In this document: positions 50,299 to 59,653 of the stretch, piece after piece | Layout: each line of letters opens with the position of its first letter | How positions within the stretch are numbered: position 1 is the stretch's first letter | DNA from: Haliscomenobacter sp040403615 | GTDB lineage: Bacteria; Bacteroidota; Bacteroidia; Chitinophagales; Saprospiraceae | Length of the DNA stretch: 64,000 nucleotides | Reading direction: 5' to 3' | Assembly (NCBI RefSeq): GCF_040403615.1 | Contig: NZ_JBBAKG010000013.1 | Span: forward strand, 27,838 to 91,837 | Translations under genes and position numbers: made by a program | Notes under the pieces: model-generated | The model's input: only the letters and a program-made list of their open reading frames with translations | Told to the model about the DNA's origin: nothing | Database searches by the model: none

Positions 50299-53115
50299 AT
50301 GAAACGCTTTCTAGGCTTAGGGATTATGCTGTTGGCCCTCAACATAATCTATGCCCAAAACCCGGCCAAAGTAACCATCAAAGGGAATGTTGTTGATACG
50401 TCCAATGCTCCCGCCCCCTACCCCACTGTAATGCTGCTCAACCCTACCGATTCCAGTTTGATCAATTTTACCCGCGCCGACGAAAAAGGTGCTTTTGAAT
50501 TCAAGAACTTACGCAACGTACCTTACCTGCTGAAAATCTCGCTACTCAGTTACCAGCCCCGCCAATTTATGGTACCTGCCCACGACAAAGAAATCAATGA
50601 TTTGGGTCAGGTTAAGATCAAACCCATTTCGATGGAGCTGATGGAAGTCGTTATCCGATCGGCCAAAGCCAACCTGAGTTTCCGCGGCGATACCATCGAA
50701 TACGATGCTTCAACCTTCAAAGTACCTCCAGGTTCTACCGTAGAAGACCTGCTGCGCCGACTTCCCGGGATTGATGTAGACGCCGATGGCAACATCAAAT
50801 CACAAGGAAAAGACGTCAGGAAAGTAACCGTAGATGGGAAAAGCTTCTTTGGGGACGACCCCAAAGCTGCCACCAAAAACCTGGGTGCAGAAACCATCTC
50901 CAAAGTACAGGTGTTCAACGAAAAATCAGAACAAGCCCAAATAACCGGTGTAGACGATGGCAAAAAAGAAAAGGTGATGAACCTGGAACTCAAAGCCGAA
51001 TTTAAAAAAGGAACTTTTGGCAAAATCACCGGTGCACTGGGTGACCAGGAACGCTGGGCCGCCCGCGGCAACTTAAACAACTTCAACACCAAAGAACAGT
51101 TTTCCATCATTGGCTTTGGCAACAACATCAACCAAACGGGCGTCAACTGGGAAGACTATGGCGAATTCAAAGGCCAAAATGCCTTCAGTGATTATGACAA
51201 TGGGGACTTTGGTTTCAATAGTGGCGGCGGACGGTTTTATTATTCCAGCGGCGATGGTGGACTCACCAACCGATTTGACGGTCGGGGTTTCACCAAAAAC
51301 TATGGCGGTGGAGCGAATTACAACTTTGACAATGGCAAAAAATCCAAGTTTAATGCCAGCTATACCTACAACCAAACCGATTTGAACCTGGATGAATTTG
51401 CCTTCCGGCAGACGTTCTTACCTGACACCACTTTTTTCAACAACGATACCATCAACCAAGGGGAGTTTCGCAACAACCACATCCTCAATTCACGCCTGGA
51501 ACAAAAAATTGACTCCAACAATGTCATCATCATCAAGGCCAACGCCCGCATCAGCAATCAGGATGCAGCGAGCTTGCGAAACCAGTCTTTCTTGACTAGC
51601 CTGGAAAAAGCCAACAACCGCCTTTCGGTAGACAACAATTCCAACCGCGATACCTGGGGGCTAACCAGCTCGCTGATTTTCCGGCACCGTTTCAAGAAAA
51701 AAGGACGCGCCTTTGCCCTGAGCGCTGCTTTCAATCAAAATCAAAACGACCTGAACGAAAACTTTACTTCTCTGAACCGCTTTTTTAATGCCACTTCGTT
51801 CACCCAGCAAATCCGCCAATTGAACCGCGACAACAACGGCAACGACGAAGTCAAATCCAGTTTGTTGTACACCGATGCCTTGTCCAAAAAATGGTTCGTG
51901 GAAACCTTTTACAATTTCAGTCAATCGAGCAGTCAAAATCAACGCCGGGTCACCAACCCCGAACTGAACAATCAACTGATCGAAAACCTGAGCTTGTTTT
52001 CTGACAACCGGCTGTTGTACAATCGCCTTGGCACGGGCTTGCGCTATTCTCACGAGGGACTTAATCTCTCTTTTGGACTGGCTGCACTCCAGTATGATTT
52101 GCATTCCGAGTTTTCGCGCGACAAAGGTCAGACCCTGGTTGCTCCTGCACTGGATCGTACTTTTACCCACGTAACACCCAATGTTGATTTGAATGTTGAG
52201 TTGCCCAACAACATTTACCTGAGTACCGCATACAACTACAATGTACAGGCGCCTCAGTTCAATGATTTGCGCCCGGTGTCCACTTACAACAACCCTTCCT
52301 TCCGCTCAGAAGGCAACCCCAATTTGACCCCGGAATTGTCCCACAACCTGTCCGCAGGGATCAACTATTGGGATCCAGCCAGCTTCAGCAGCATCAATGT
52401 CAATGTGGAATACAGTGCCAAGCAGAGTCAAATTGTATACAATCAGGTCATTCAGCCCGATGACCAATTGGGCCTCCTGAGCATCACCCGCCCTGAAAAC
52501 GTCAAGGGTGGCAATGAATTTTCGACCTATTTCTGGCTCAATCGCCCGCTCATCAAAACCAAATTGACCCTTTCGGCCAGTGGTGGACTGAATTTTAGTA
52601 AAAATCCGGCCTTCGTCAATGGCGTTGAAAACGAAACCAACAGCAAAGGCAGCAGTGTTGGAATTGACTTGAACGCAACACCGAGCCCAAAATTCATCCT
52701 GTCCCTGGGTGGCAACCTGAATTTTACCAATATCAGTTATTCGATTCAGGAAAATCAGAACCAGAAAATCCGCAATTCCAGCATCGATGGCTCGATGAAG
52801 TATCAGTTTGCCAAAAAATCCTTTGTAGAAAGCAACCTGGATTACAACATCTTCCGCAATGATCGTTTCGATTTCAAACAAGATATCCCAATCTGGAATG
52901 CCTCGGTACGCCAATTGTTTGGCAAAGGCAACAAGGTTGAAGTGCGTTTGGCCGCTTTTGACTTGCTCAACAAGCGGAAATCCATCCGACAGAATGGTTC
53001 ATCCAACTATGTGGAGCGCAGAATTTCCAACACCCTGGCACGGTATTTCATGCTCAGTGTGAGTTACAATGTGCGTGGCTATGAAAGCAAATTGAAGAAG
53101 AATAACTGGTTTTAA
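50299..53115 (+). CDS. TonB-dependent receptor-like outer-membrane protein (carboxypeptidase-regulatory plus barrel)
   Basis: A 938-residue outer-membrane protein with signal peptide (MKRFLGLGIMLLALNIIYAQ). An N-terminal carboxypeptidase-regulatory-like domain (about 28-110, VTIKGNVVDTSNAPAPYPTV) is followed by a plug-like domain (DLLRRLPGIDVDADGNIKSQ, DGKSFFGDDPKAATKNL) and a large barrel of the OMP_b-brl_3 kind, rich in Asn/Tyr strands (NNFNTKEQFSIIGFGNNIN). It ends with aromatic KKNNWF. Substrate unknown. The GLPGLI gene starts 10 bp later, so both form one operon. The 219 bp upstream hold no other gene. Confidence 0.88.
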   Translation: MKRFLGLGIMLLALNIIYAQNPAKVTIKGNVVDTSNAPAPYPTVMLLNPTDSSLINFTRADEKGAFEFKNLRNVPYLLKISLLSYQPRQFMVPAHDKEINDLGQVKIKPISMELMEVVIRSAKANLSFRGDTIEYDASTFKVPPGSTVEDLLRRLPGIDVDADGNIKSQGKDVRKVTVDGKSFFGDDPKAATKNLGAETISKVQVFNEKSEQAQITGVDDGKKEKVMNLELKAEFKKGTFGKITGALGDQERWAARGNLNNFNTKEQFSIIGFGNNINQTGVNWEDYGEFKGQNAFSDYDNGDFGFNSGGGRFYYSSGDGGLTNRFDGRGFTKNYGGGANYNFDNGKKSKFNASYTYNQTDLNLDEFAFRQTFLPDTTFFNNDTINQGEFRNNHILNSRLEQKIDSNNVIIIKANARISNQDAASLRNQSFLTSLEKANNRLSVDNNSNRDTWGLTSSLIFRHRFKKKGRAFALSAAFNQNQNDLNENFTSLNRFFNATSFTQQIRQLNRDNNGNDEVKSSLLYTDALSKKWFVETFYNFSQSSSQNQRRVTNPELNNQLIENLSLFSDNRLLYNRLGTGLRYSHEGLNLSFGLAALQYDLHSEFSRDKGQTLVAPALDRTFTHVTPNVDLNVELPNNIYLSTAYNYNVQAPQFNDLRPVSTYNNPSFRSEGNPNLTPELSHNLSAGINYWDPASFSSINVNVEYSAKQSQIVYNQVIQPDDQLGLLSITRPENVKGGNEFSTYFWLNRPLIKTKLTLSASGGLNFSKNPAFVNGVENETNSKGSSVGIDLNATPSPKFILSLGGNLNFTNISYSIQENQNQKIRNSSIDGSMKYQFAKKSFVESNLDYNIFRNDRFDFKQDIPIWNASVRQLFGKGNKVEVRLAAFDLLNKRKSIRQNGSSNYVERRISNTLARYFMLSVSYNVRGYESKLKKNNWF

Positions 53116-53125
53116 AAAAATTCCA

Positions 53126-53878
53126 ATGAAAAGAATAATTCTATTTCTCCTCTTTCTCTTTCCCGTCCTGGTTTTTTCACAGGAAATGGAAGGGCGTATT
53201 CGATACCTGGTTGTAAACAACTGGACAAAACAGATGGAACATCTAGATTACCTCAGCAAACAGCAGCGAGAAAAAGTGGCCTACATGTGGGGCAATCGTT
53301 CTGAGTGGAAATCCTACAGCAATCTTTTTTTTAAAGCCAACCAAACGAAGTACGAAGCCTCGGAAGAGAAAGCCGAACCGGAAGACGAAGGCGGCTATTC
53401 CTGGCGCAAGGACGTGTTTTTCCAAAAACGGGACTTTGACAAAAACACCCAGTACGATGGCCTAACCATGCTGGGCAAAACCTACCTCGTCGAAGACAGT
53501 TTAGCTGCCCCAAAATGGCGCATTCTGAACGATCTAAAAGAAGTGGCAGGACATGTATGTATGAAAGCCTTCGCTCAAGATACGGTACGCAAACAAAAGA
53601 TCATTGCCTGGTTTGCCCAAGACATTTTACACAGCGGCGGCCCCGCAGGTTTTTATGGCTTGCCAGGTATGATCCTGGAAATAGACGTAAACGAAGGCGC
53701 CATGGTCTTAACGGCTGACTTGATTGAAATGAAAAAATTGACCACGGAGTTAGATCCTCCTGCCAAACTGAAGGGCAAAAAAATCAAGCAAGCGGATTAC
53801 GACAAACTGATTAAAGCCCACATCAAAGAAAAAACGGAAGCCGAGGAACCCTGGTTTTGGGGGATTCGGTATATTTAA
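53126..53878 (+). CDS. GLPGLI family protein
   Basis: A 250-residue exported protein (signal MKRIILFLLFLFPVLVFSQE) with the family-defining motif in FYGLPGMILEIDVNEG. Typical preceding parts: KWRILNDLKEVAGHVCMKAF, where the protein is usually compared with imprinting or hydrolase-like beta domains, and IIAWFAQDILHSGGP. The family is Bacteroidota-specific and its function is unknown; it very often follows a TonB-type receptor gene, as here. A strong terminator lies directly downstream. Confidence 0.9.
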   Translation: MKRIILFLLFLFPVLVFSQEMEGRIRYLVVNNWTKQMEHLDYLSKQQREKVAYMWGNRSEWKSYSNLFFKANQTKYEASEEKAEPEDEGGYSWRKDVFFQKRDFDKNTQYDGLTMLGKTYLVEDSLAAPKWRILNDLKEVAGHVCMKAFAQDTVRKQKIIAWFAQDILHSGGPAGFYGLPGMILEIDVNEGAMVLTADLIEMKKLTTELDPPAKLKGKKIKQADYDKLIKAHIKEKTEAEEPWFWGIRYI

Positions 53879-53887
53879 GAATTGTGA

Positions 53888-53925
53888 AAAGCGGTCGCAA
53901 AGCCTTGATCCTTTGCGACCGCTTT
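53888..53925. terminator. Bidirectional Rho-independent terminator
   Basis: AAAGCGGTCGCAAAG (53888-53902) and CTTTGCGACCGCTTT (53911-53925) form a perfect 15-bp stem with an 8-nt loop. It lies 9 bp after the GLPGLI stop and 12 bp before the stop of the convergent TonB-receptor gene, so it can end both transcripts. Confidence 0.9.
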
Positions 53926-53937
53926 CAATAAAATAGG

Positions 53938-56490
53938 TTAGAACGAGTACCGCAAGGTCACCCCATACGTCCGTGGGTCGCCCAACACCCCAGCGTAATG
54001 CCCAGCATTTCCCGCCGCAGGCAAGAGTTGCTCGAAGTAATCCACGTCAAACAAGTTGCGCGCCCATACAAAGATGGACAAACCATTTGTAGCCCGGAAG
54101 CCAATCCGGCCATTGAGCAAAGTATACCCATCGATGTTCAGGTACTTCGAGGGAGAGGGACTTGAAGAAAACGAGGAGCGATAGTAGCCATCCACGGCCA
54201 GGAAAAACTTTCCTTCCTGGGTGAGCAACTTTCCCCCTGCCGTAAGTTCTGCACCCAGCGAGCCTGCCCATTTGGAGATTCCAGGCAAGTCACCACCAGA
54301 AATATCCTTGAATGCCGATGTTCCACCCGTTTCTTCAAGTGGCACTGGCGCGTTTTTGAAGGAGATGTATTTGCCATCGGTATAGGCTACGGCACCATAT
54401 ATGGAAAAATGTTTGCTAAAGGAAACGTTTCCGTCCAACTCCACTCCACGTACCCGGACTTGCTCTGCATTTGCCAGATAGCCCCGGTTTACGCCCACTT
54501 CCGCAGTTTGTACCTGGGTTTGGTAATCCTGAATGTCGGTATTGTGAAACACGATGTTCAAGGTAGAGTTTTCCGTTGGAGAAGTTTTCACCCCAATTTC
54601 ATAGTGGGTGACGTACTCCGGTTTGATGCTGGCTAGTTCAGTCAAGACTCGTCCACTGGCTGTAGGCAAGCCACCGAGGTTGACCCCTACCGGTTTGTAG
54701 CTGGTTGAATAGGTCGCAAAAGCATTGAAACGTTTGGAAGCTTTATACGCCAAGGTCAATTGCCCGGAGAAGTTTTTTTCATTCACATTGGCCTTGAATG
54801 CCTGGTTGGAATAAACTCCGTTTTTCAGGGCAAGTAGCGCAGGATCGGTGGTTTGTAAGCCACCGTAGGTCACCCGGGTATAGTCTACATCTTTTTCATC
54901 GTAATTGTACCGAATACCGGGTAGGATATGCAGTTTTTTGGTGATGGCCCAATCAAGTTGTCCAAATACGGCGCCACCGAAAGACTTCAGTGTTGAGGTG
55001 GTTTTGATGCCAAATCCGTCAAAAAGGCCTGGAGTTTTCCACAATGCGCTGGTAGAGCTTTGAAAAAAACGCCACTGCGCAGCACCTGATTCTTCAATGT
55101 GTACTGGGTCAGTAACCAGGTTTTGACCAATTCCAAATACCCCGATGACTCCACTCAGGCTAGAGGAAAAATTACCTGCATAACGAATCTCCTGTGTCCA
55201 GTTGGTGTGCCGAGAGGTCGCTTGCGACTTGGAAAGAACAGGTAAGCCCGTAAAGTCGCGGTCATTCAAGGGATCCCAATTCCAATAACGCAAAGAAGTA
55301 GTCGAAGTCAATGTCCCACTGCCGATTTTTGCATCAACATTAAGGGAGACGCCACCCAATTCGTTGCCGGAGCGCCAAGGTGAATCGGTGTCAATGATAC
55401 GTTCGAATGCACTGGTGTAGGGCACCTTGTAATCGAGATCGGCGATGATTTGTTTGAATTGGCGGTAAGGAGCACGTAAGGTCGGTGCCACACCAGCAAT
55501 TACTTGTGCGTAGCCATCGGGTTTTTGGCTTGACACGTCTCCGATCAGAAGAATTCTGATTTTGTCTGTTGGCGTATACTGCAACTGCCCACGCAGACCC
55601 AGGTTATTTAGGTCGTTGACATTTTTTTGGGTTCTGACATTATAGAGCAGTCCGTCTCGCTGGGTACCAGAAAAGGACAAGCGCCCTGCAAATTTTTTGC
55701 CCAATGGCCCAGTAATTGAAGTTTTGGCCTGGATGTAGCCATAATTGCCATAACTCACCTCGAAAATGGCGCCAGGTTTAAAGCTTGGTGCACGCGTGGA
55801 GATGTTGAAAGCACCAGCGGTGGTGTTTTTGCCAAAAAGAGTACCCTGAGGGCCGCGCAATATCTCGATCTGCTCGATATCGATAAAATCGAGGGTGGTG
55901 GCGGCTGGCCGGGCGTAATACACTCCATCTACATAGAATCCAACTCCGGGGTCAATGCCGTCATTGGTGAGGCCAAAGGTAGACCCCAATCCACGAATAT
56001 TGAGGGTGGTGTTGCGCGGATTGGAAGAGTAAAGTTGTACCGTGGGTACCAGTTCTTTCAAGCGGTTTACGTTGAAAGCTCCAGCATCGGCAACCAATTT
56101 GCCGCCAATGATCGAGATCGGAATGGGCACGTCCTGTGCCGTTTCTTCCCGACGGCGGGAGGAGATCACCACCTCGGATAGTTGGTTGTCGTCCACCAGA
56201 ATAACCTCTAGTGGTGTGCTGGGCAATTCCGAAATGAGTACTTCTTTGGGGTTGAAACCTACCGAACTGATGCGCAAGGTAAAGGGAAAATCCTTGCGAG
56301 CAGGGATGCTGAATTTACCGTCGATGTCGGCAATGGTATAAACGTTAGTGCCCTTGATGACAATCGTTGAGCCGACCAGTGGCACACCCGTTTTGTCTTT
56401 GATGACGCCAGTAAGATCTTGTGCAAACGCTAGGTTGGTCCAAAGTAGAAATACCGGAATGAAAAAACGTAAAACTTGGCTCATGTTCAT
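53938..56490 (-). CDS. TonB-dependent receptor, siderophore/vitamin type
   Basis: An 850-residue outer-membrane receptor. Signal peptide ends near NLAFAQD; a carboxypeptidase-regulatory-like domain follows (LTGVIKDKTGVPLVGSTIVI), then the plug (TAQDVPIPISIIGGKLVADA, LNIRGLGSTFGLTNDGIDPG, IEQIEILRGPQGTLFGKNTT), then a 22-strand barrel ending in RTYGVTLRYSF with the terminal Phe needed for assembly. Closest in style to siderophore or cofactor receptors rather than SusC, and no SusD gene is adjacent. An AT-rich 25-bp palindrome lies 47 bp upstream and may be its operator. Confidence 0.92.
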   Translation of the reverse strand: MNMSQVLRFFIPVFLLWTNLAFAQDLTGVIKDKTGVPLVGSTIVIKGTNVYTIADIDGKFSIPARKDFPFTLRISSVGFNPKEVLISELPSTPLEVILVDDNQLSEVVISSRRREETAQDVPIPISIIGGKLVADAGAFNVNRLKELVPTVQLYSSNPRNTTLNIRGLGSTFGLTNDGIDPGVGFYVDGVYYARPAATTLDFIDIEQIEILRGPQGTLFGKNTTAGAFNISTRAPSFKPGAIFEVSYGNYGYIQAKTSITGPLGKKFAGRLSFSGTQRDGLLYNVRTQKNVNDLNNLGLRGQLQYTPTDKIRILLIGDVSSQKPDGYAQVIAGVAPTLRAPYRQFKQIIADLDYKVPYTSAFERIIDTDSPWRSGNELGGVSLNVDAKIGSGTLTSTTSLRYWNWDPLNDRDFTGLPVLSKSQATSRHTNWTQEIRYAGNFSSSLSGVIGVFGIGQNLVTDPVHIEESGAAQWRFFQSSTSALWKTPGLFDGFGIKTTSTLKSFGGAVFGQLDWAITKKLHILPGIRYNYDEKDVDYTRVTYGGLQTTDPALLALKNGVYSNQAFKANVNEKNFSGQLTLAYKASKRFNAFATYSTSYKPVGVNLGGLPTASGRVLTELASIKPEYVTHYEIGVKTSPTENSTLNIVFHNTDIQDYQTQVQTAEVGVNRGYLANAEQVRVRGVELDGNVSFSKHFSIYGAVAYTDGKYISFKNAPVPLEETGGTSAFKDISGGDLPGISKWAGSLGAELTAGGKLLTQEGKFFLAVDGYYRSSFSSSPSPSKYLNIDGYTLLNGRIGFRATNGLSIFVWARNLFDVDYFEQLLPAAGNAGHYAGVLGDPRTYGVTLRYSF

Positions 56491-56536
56491 TGTATTTGGT
56501 GTTAATATCCGAAATCGAGTTGATTTAAAATCCTTT

Positions 56537-56561
56537 AAATTCTATTAATTTAATAGAATTT
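56537..56561. promoter_or_regulatory. 25-bp AT-rich perfect palindrome, possible operator
   Basis: AAATTCTATTAA and its exact reverse complement flank a single T (56549). It lies 47 bp upstream of the TonB-receptor start and 112 bp upstream of the ELWxxDGT-protein start, in the divergent promoter region. Size and symmetry suit a dimeric regulator site; it does not match a Fur box. Confidence 0.55.
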
Positions 56562-56673
56562 ATTGAAATAATGGACAAAGATAATTTACTGCGCAAAATT
56601 TTCTAGCTTTTTGAAAAAAAAAGAACAATTTGCAATCAAATACTCCATTGGCAAACCCTAAAAAACTCCATTG

Positions 56674-59616
56674 ATGAAAAAGAAGAACTTCTGTTTGCTG
56701 CTGTTCCTTCTCGTTTTTCCATTGCTGCTTAAAAGTCAATTCCAGGTTGCTGATATCAATAAATCGTTGGTGGGGAGCGATCCAAACTTTGTTCGAGCAG
56801 GATTTGAGCTTTTTGCTTTCACTGCTTTGAGTGACCAATACGGGCGCGAATTATTCGTCAGCGATGGTACTGAAGCAGGGACAAAATTGGTCAAAGACAT
56901 TAGCCCAGGAAATGCCAGTTCGCAATTTTGGGAAGTCACCATTATTGACTCCCTTTGTTATTTCATCACCAGTCCCGATGCGGCAACCCTGCAATACTGG
57001 TGTACCAGCCTAAAAAAACCTGAGCCAGTTTTGCTGAAAACATTCGCTGTCAATGGCATTTCTGGTGGGCAAAACGGTAAATTCACCAAGCTCGGCGACC
57101 AGGTGTATTTTTTACACCGCAATGCAAATTACTTGATGGAATTATGGAAAACTGACAGAACTCCTATCGGAACCACTCGTGTATTTGAATTTGGAAGAAA
57201 TGTTTTTCCCAATCAATTAAGTACCTTCAACAAACAACTGATTTTTTTGGCAGAAGACAAGGCCGGTCTCAGTCAACTTTGGAAAAGTGATGGCAGCAAC
57301 AATGGTACATCTTTAATCAAATCGGTTGATACACAGTATGGTACTTTTGAGTATGCAGTATTCAAAGACACGATCTATTTCGTTGCGAATGATGGCATCA
57401 GTGGTTGGGAATTGTGGCAATCAGATGGTACTGCCAATGGAACTAGGTTGTTCGTTGACTTGATACCTGGAGCGGAGAGTGGTGCTCCAACCAATTTAAC
57501 TGCAGTTGGAGATAATCTTTTTTTCACCGCTTATGATGCTGCGAATGGGCCAGAACTATGGCGAACGAAAGGAACTCCCCAAACAACTCAATTGGTCAAA
57601 GACATTCGGGTCGGGACACAAGGTTCTACGCCCTTTAGCTTTAAAAATTTCAAGAACACCCTTTATTTTCTTGCTCAAGATGGAGCAGTTGGTACCGAGT
57701 TGTGGAAAAGTGATGGGACTACCCAAGGTACCCAGTTGGTAAAGGATATATTTACCGGGCCAGGTAGTGCTTTTGGGAACAACCGACTCCAGAGTACTTC
57801 TGACGGCATTCATTTTTTCTTTGTGGCTAAAGATAGTCTACAAGGTTGGGCCCTCTGGCGCAGTGATGGTACTTTGGCCGGAATGAACCGCGTTTATTCG
57901 ATCCTACCAACCGTTAATGCAACCGAGATAACCGAACTAATCGCACACAAACGAAGTATTTTTTTCAAGACACAAGATGGAAGAAATGGGCAAGAACTCT
58001 GGAAAACTGACGGTACCGAAACCGGAACAACTATTTTCACCAAGCTCAACTCTACTGGTGCAAGTTCTTTTCCTTACCAGATGAAGGTGGTCAACAACCT
58101 GCTGATGTTTTCCGCAAAAACCGAGACGGAAGGATTTGAATTGTGGAAATCGGATGGTACTGCGAGCGGCACGCAAATGGTAAAAGACATCTACCCAGGA
58201 GTTGAAAGCGCCAATTTATTATTGCCCACTGCCTTTAAGAACAACTATTTTTTCACCGCATCTTATGTACCAGGATCCAGACAGGTATGGAAAAGCGATG
58301 GGACAGCAAAAGGTACCATTTTACTCAAAAACATCAACGAAGGTCGGGGGGGGACTTCTACGGAGGGTATGACCGTTTTAAAAGATAAATTGATTTTTAA
58401 TGCCTACCGAGCAACGGAAGGCGAAGAGCTTTGGATTTCTGACGGCACAGAAGCGGGCACTAAACTCTTAAAAGACATCAACCCGGTTGGCCAATCCTTG
58501 CCTTTCATTCCTTTGAATCCAGCTATTTTAAAGGATAGTTTATTGTTTTTTTCGGCACATGATGGCCTCACGGGGGTGGAACTCTGGAGAACCAATGGCA
58601 CACCCGAAGGAACCTCTCTTGTAGCAGATATCCGGCCTTTCGACCAAAGTCCAAACGTATATTATTTCCACATCGGGATGATGACGAATGTAAATGAAAC
58701 CCTTTTTTTTACTGCCGACAATGGTACATTAGGTGGTGAATTATGGAAGACAGACGGTACAACCCAAGGTACCCGACTCGTTAAAGACATTTGGCCGGGA
58801 ATCGTGGGTTCCTCCCCTGGGAACGGTATATCTTTCAAAAACAATCTATATTTTAATGCAAGTGATGAAAAACATGGCACTGAACTTTGGAAAAGCGATG
58901 GCACCTTCAACGGAACGGTGCTGGTAAAAGATATTTTGCCTGGCGCAGTTGGGGCTCTCCCTATAAATTTTGTAGTACACAACAACGAATTGTATTTTGT
59001 AGTTGTCAATGATGGCGAGGAGAGATATGCACTCTGGAAAACTGATGGGACAAGTGAAGGCACAGTGCGGGTCAAACGAATTGCCGCCAATGACAATAAA
59101 CGATTCATCCGGCCACCTTTTTCATGGGGGAAATATTTGTATTTCTCATCTGATGATGGCATCCACGGGTACGAGCTTTGGCGCAGTGATGGCACAGAAG
59201 AAGGCACAGCAATGCTGTTTGATTTGAACAACGGCCCTGCTTCAAGTGAACCCGACAATTTCACCCCCTACAAAAATGACTTATACTTCTCCGCCGATGA
59301 TGGCATTCATGGCCAGGAACTCTGGAGGCTGAATGCAAGCACTACAGTTTCAACCACCGAATCAACCATTGCCGAGCTGTTGATTTTCCCCAACCCTGCT
59401 ACCGATAAACTCACTATTCGCAAAACGACCGAAAATCAACCACTCTACATCAGTTTATTCGACAGCAATGGCAAAATGGTGATCAACCGCTACCTGTTGC
59501 GGGATTCGACAAAGGATTTTGATGTGCACAACTTGTCTGCGGGCCTGTATGTATTGGAAATGTCGGAGGAGGCAAGTGGCAAACGGTATTCAAAAAAAAT
59601 AGTGATTGTGCGGTGA
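56674..59616 (+). CDS. ELWxxDGT-repeat surface protein with T9SS sorting domain
   Basis: A 980-residue secreted protein. After the signal peptide (MKKKNFCLLLFLLVFPLLLK) there are about 17 tandem repeats of roughly 50 residues, each holding a copy of G-x-ELW-x-S/T-DGT-x2-GT-x-LVKDI (for example GTELWKSDGTTQGTQLVKDI and GYELWRSDGTEEGTAMLFDL), spread over residues about 50-890. A type IX secretion type A sorting domain closes the protein (LIFPNPATDKLTIRK, ISLFDSNGKMV, VHNLSAGLYVLEM). The repeats probably form a beta-propeller-like or solenoid array for adhesion. The ATG at 56674 is preferred over the preceding TTG. T9SS cargo is translocated across the outer membrane and usually anchored to the surface. 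Confidence 0.93.
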   Translation: MKKKNFCLLLFLLVFPLLLKSQFQVADINKSLVGSDPNFVRAGFELFAFTALSDQYGRELFVSDGTEAGTKLVKDISPGNASSQFWEVTIIDSLCYFITSPDAATLQYWCTSLKKPEPVLLKTFAVNGISGGQNGKFTKLGDQVYFLHRNANYLMELWKTDRTPIGTTRVFEFGRNVFPNQLSTFNKQLIFLAEDKAGLSQLWKSDGSNNGTSLIKSVDTQYGTFEYAVFKDTIYFVANDGISGWELWQSDGTANGTRLFVDLIPGAESGAPTNLTAVGDNLFFTAYDAANGPELWRTKGTPQTTQLVKDIRVGTQGSTPFSFKNFKNTLYFLAQDGAVGTELWKSDGTTQGTQLVKDIFTGPGSAFGNNRLQSTSDGIHFFFVAKDSLQGWALWRSDGTLAGMNRVYSILPTVNATEITELIAHKRSIFFKTQDGRNGQELWKTDGTETGTTIFTKLNSTGASSFPYQMKVVNNLLMFSAKTETEGFELWKSDGTASGTQMVKDIYPGVESANLLLPTAFKNNYFFTASYVPGSRQVWKSDGTAKGTILLKNINEGRGGTSTEGMTVLKDKLIFNAYRATEGEELWISDGTEAGTKLLKDINPVGQSLPFIPLNPAILKDSLLFFSAHDGLTGVELWRTNGTPEGTSLVADIRPFDQSPNVYYFHIGMMTNVNETLFFTADNGTLGGELWKTDGTTQGTRLVKDIWPGIVGSSPGNGISFKNNLYFNASDEKHGTELWKSDGTFNGTVLVKDILPGAVGALPINFVVHNNELYFVVVNDGEERYALWKTDGTSEGTVRVKRIAANDNKRFIRPPFSWGKYLYFSSDDGIHGYELWRSDGTEEGTAMLFDLNNGPASSEPDNFTPYKNDLYFSADDGIHGQELWRLNASTTVSTTESTIAELLIFPNPATDKLTIRKTTENQPLYISLFDSNGKMVINRYLLRDSTKDFDVHNLSAGLYVLEMSEEASGKRYSKKIVIVR

Positions 59617-59653
59617 GTTAGGTGGGACGTATTTATAATGCGTTTGCCCTTTC

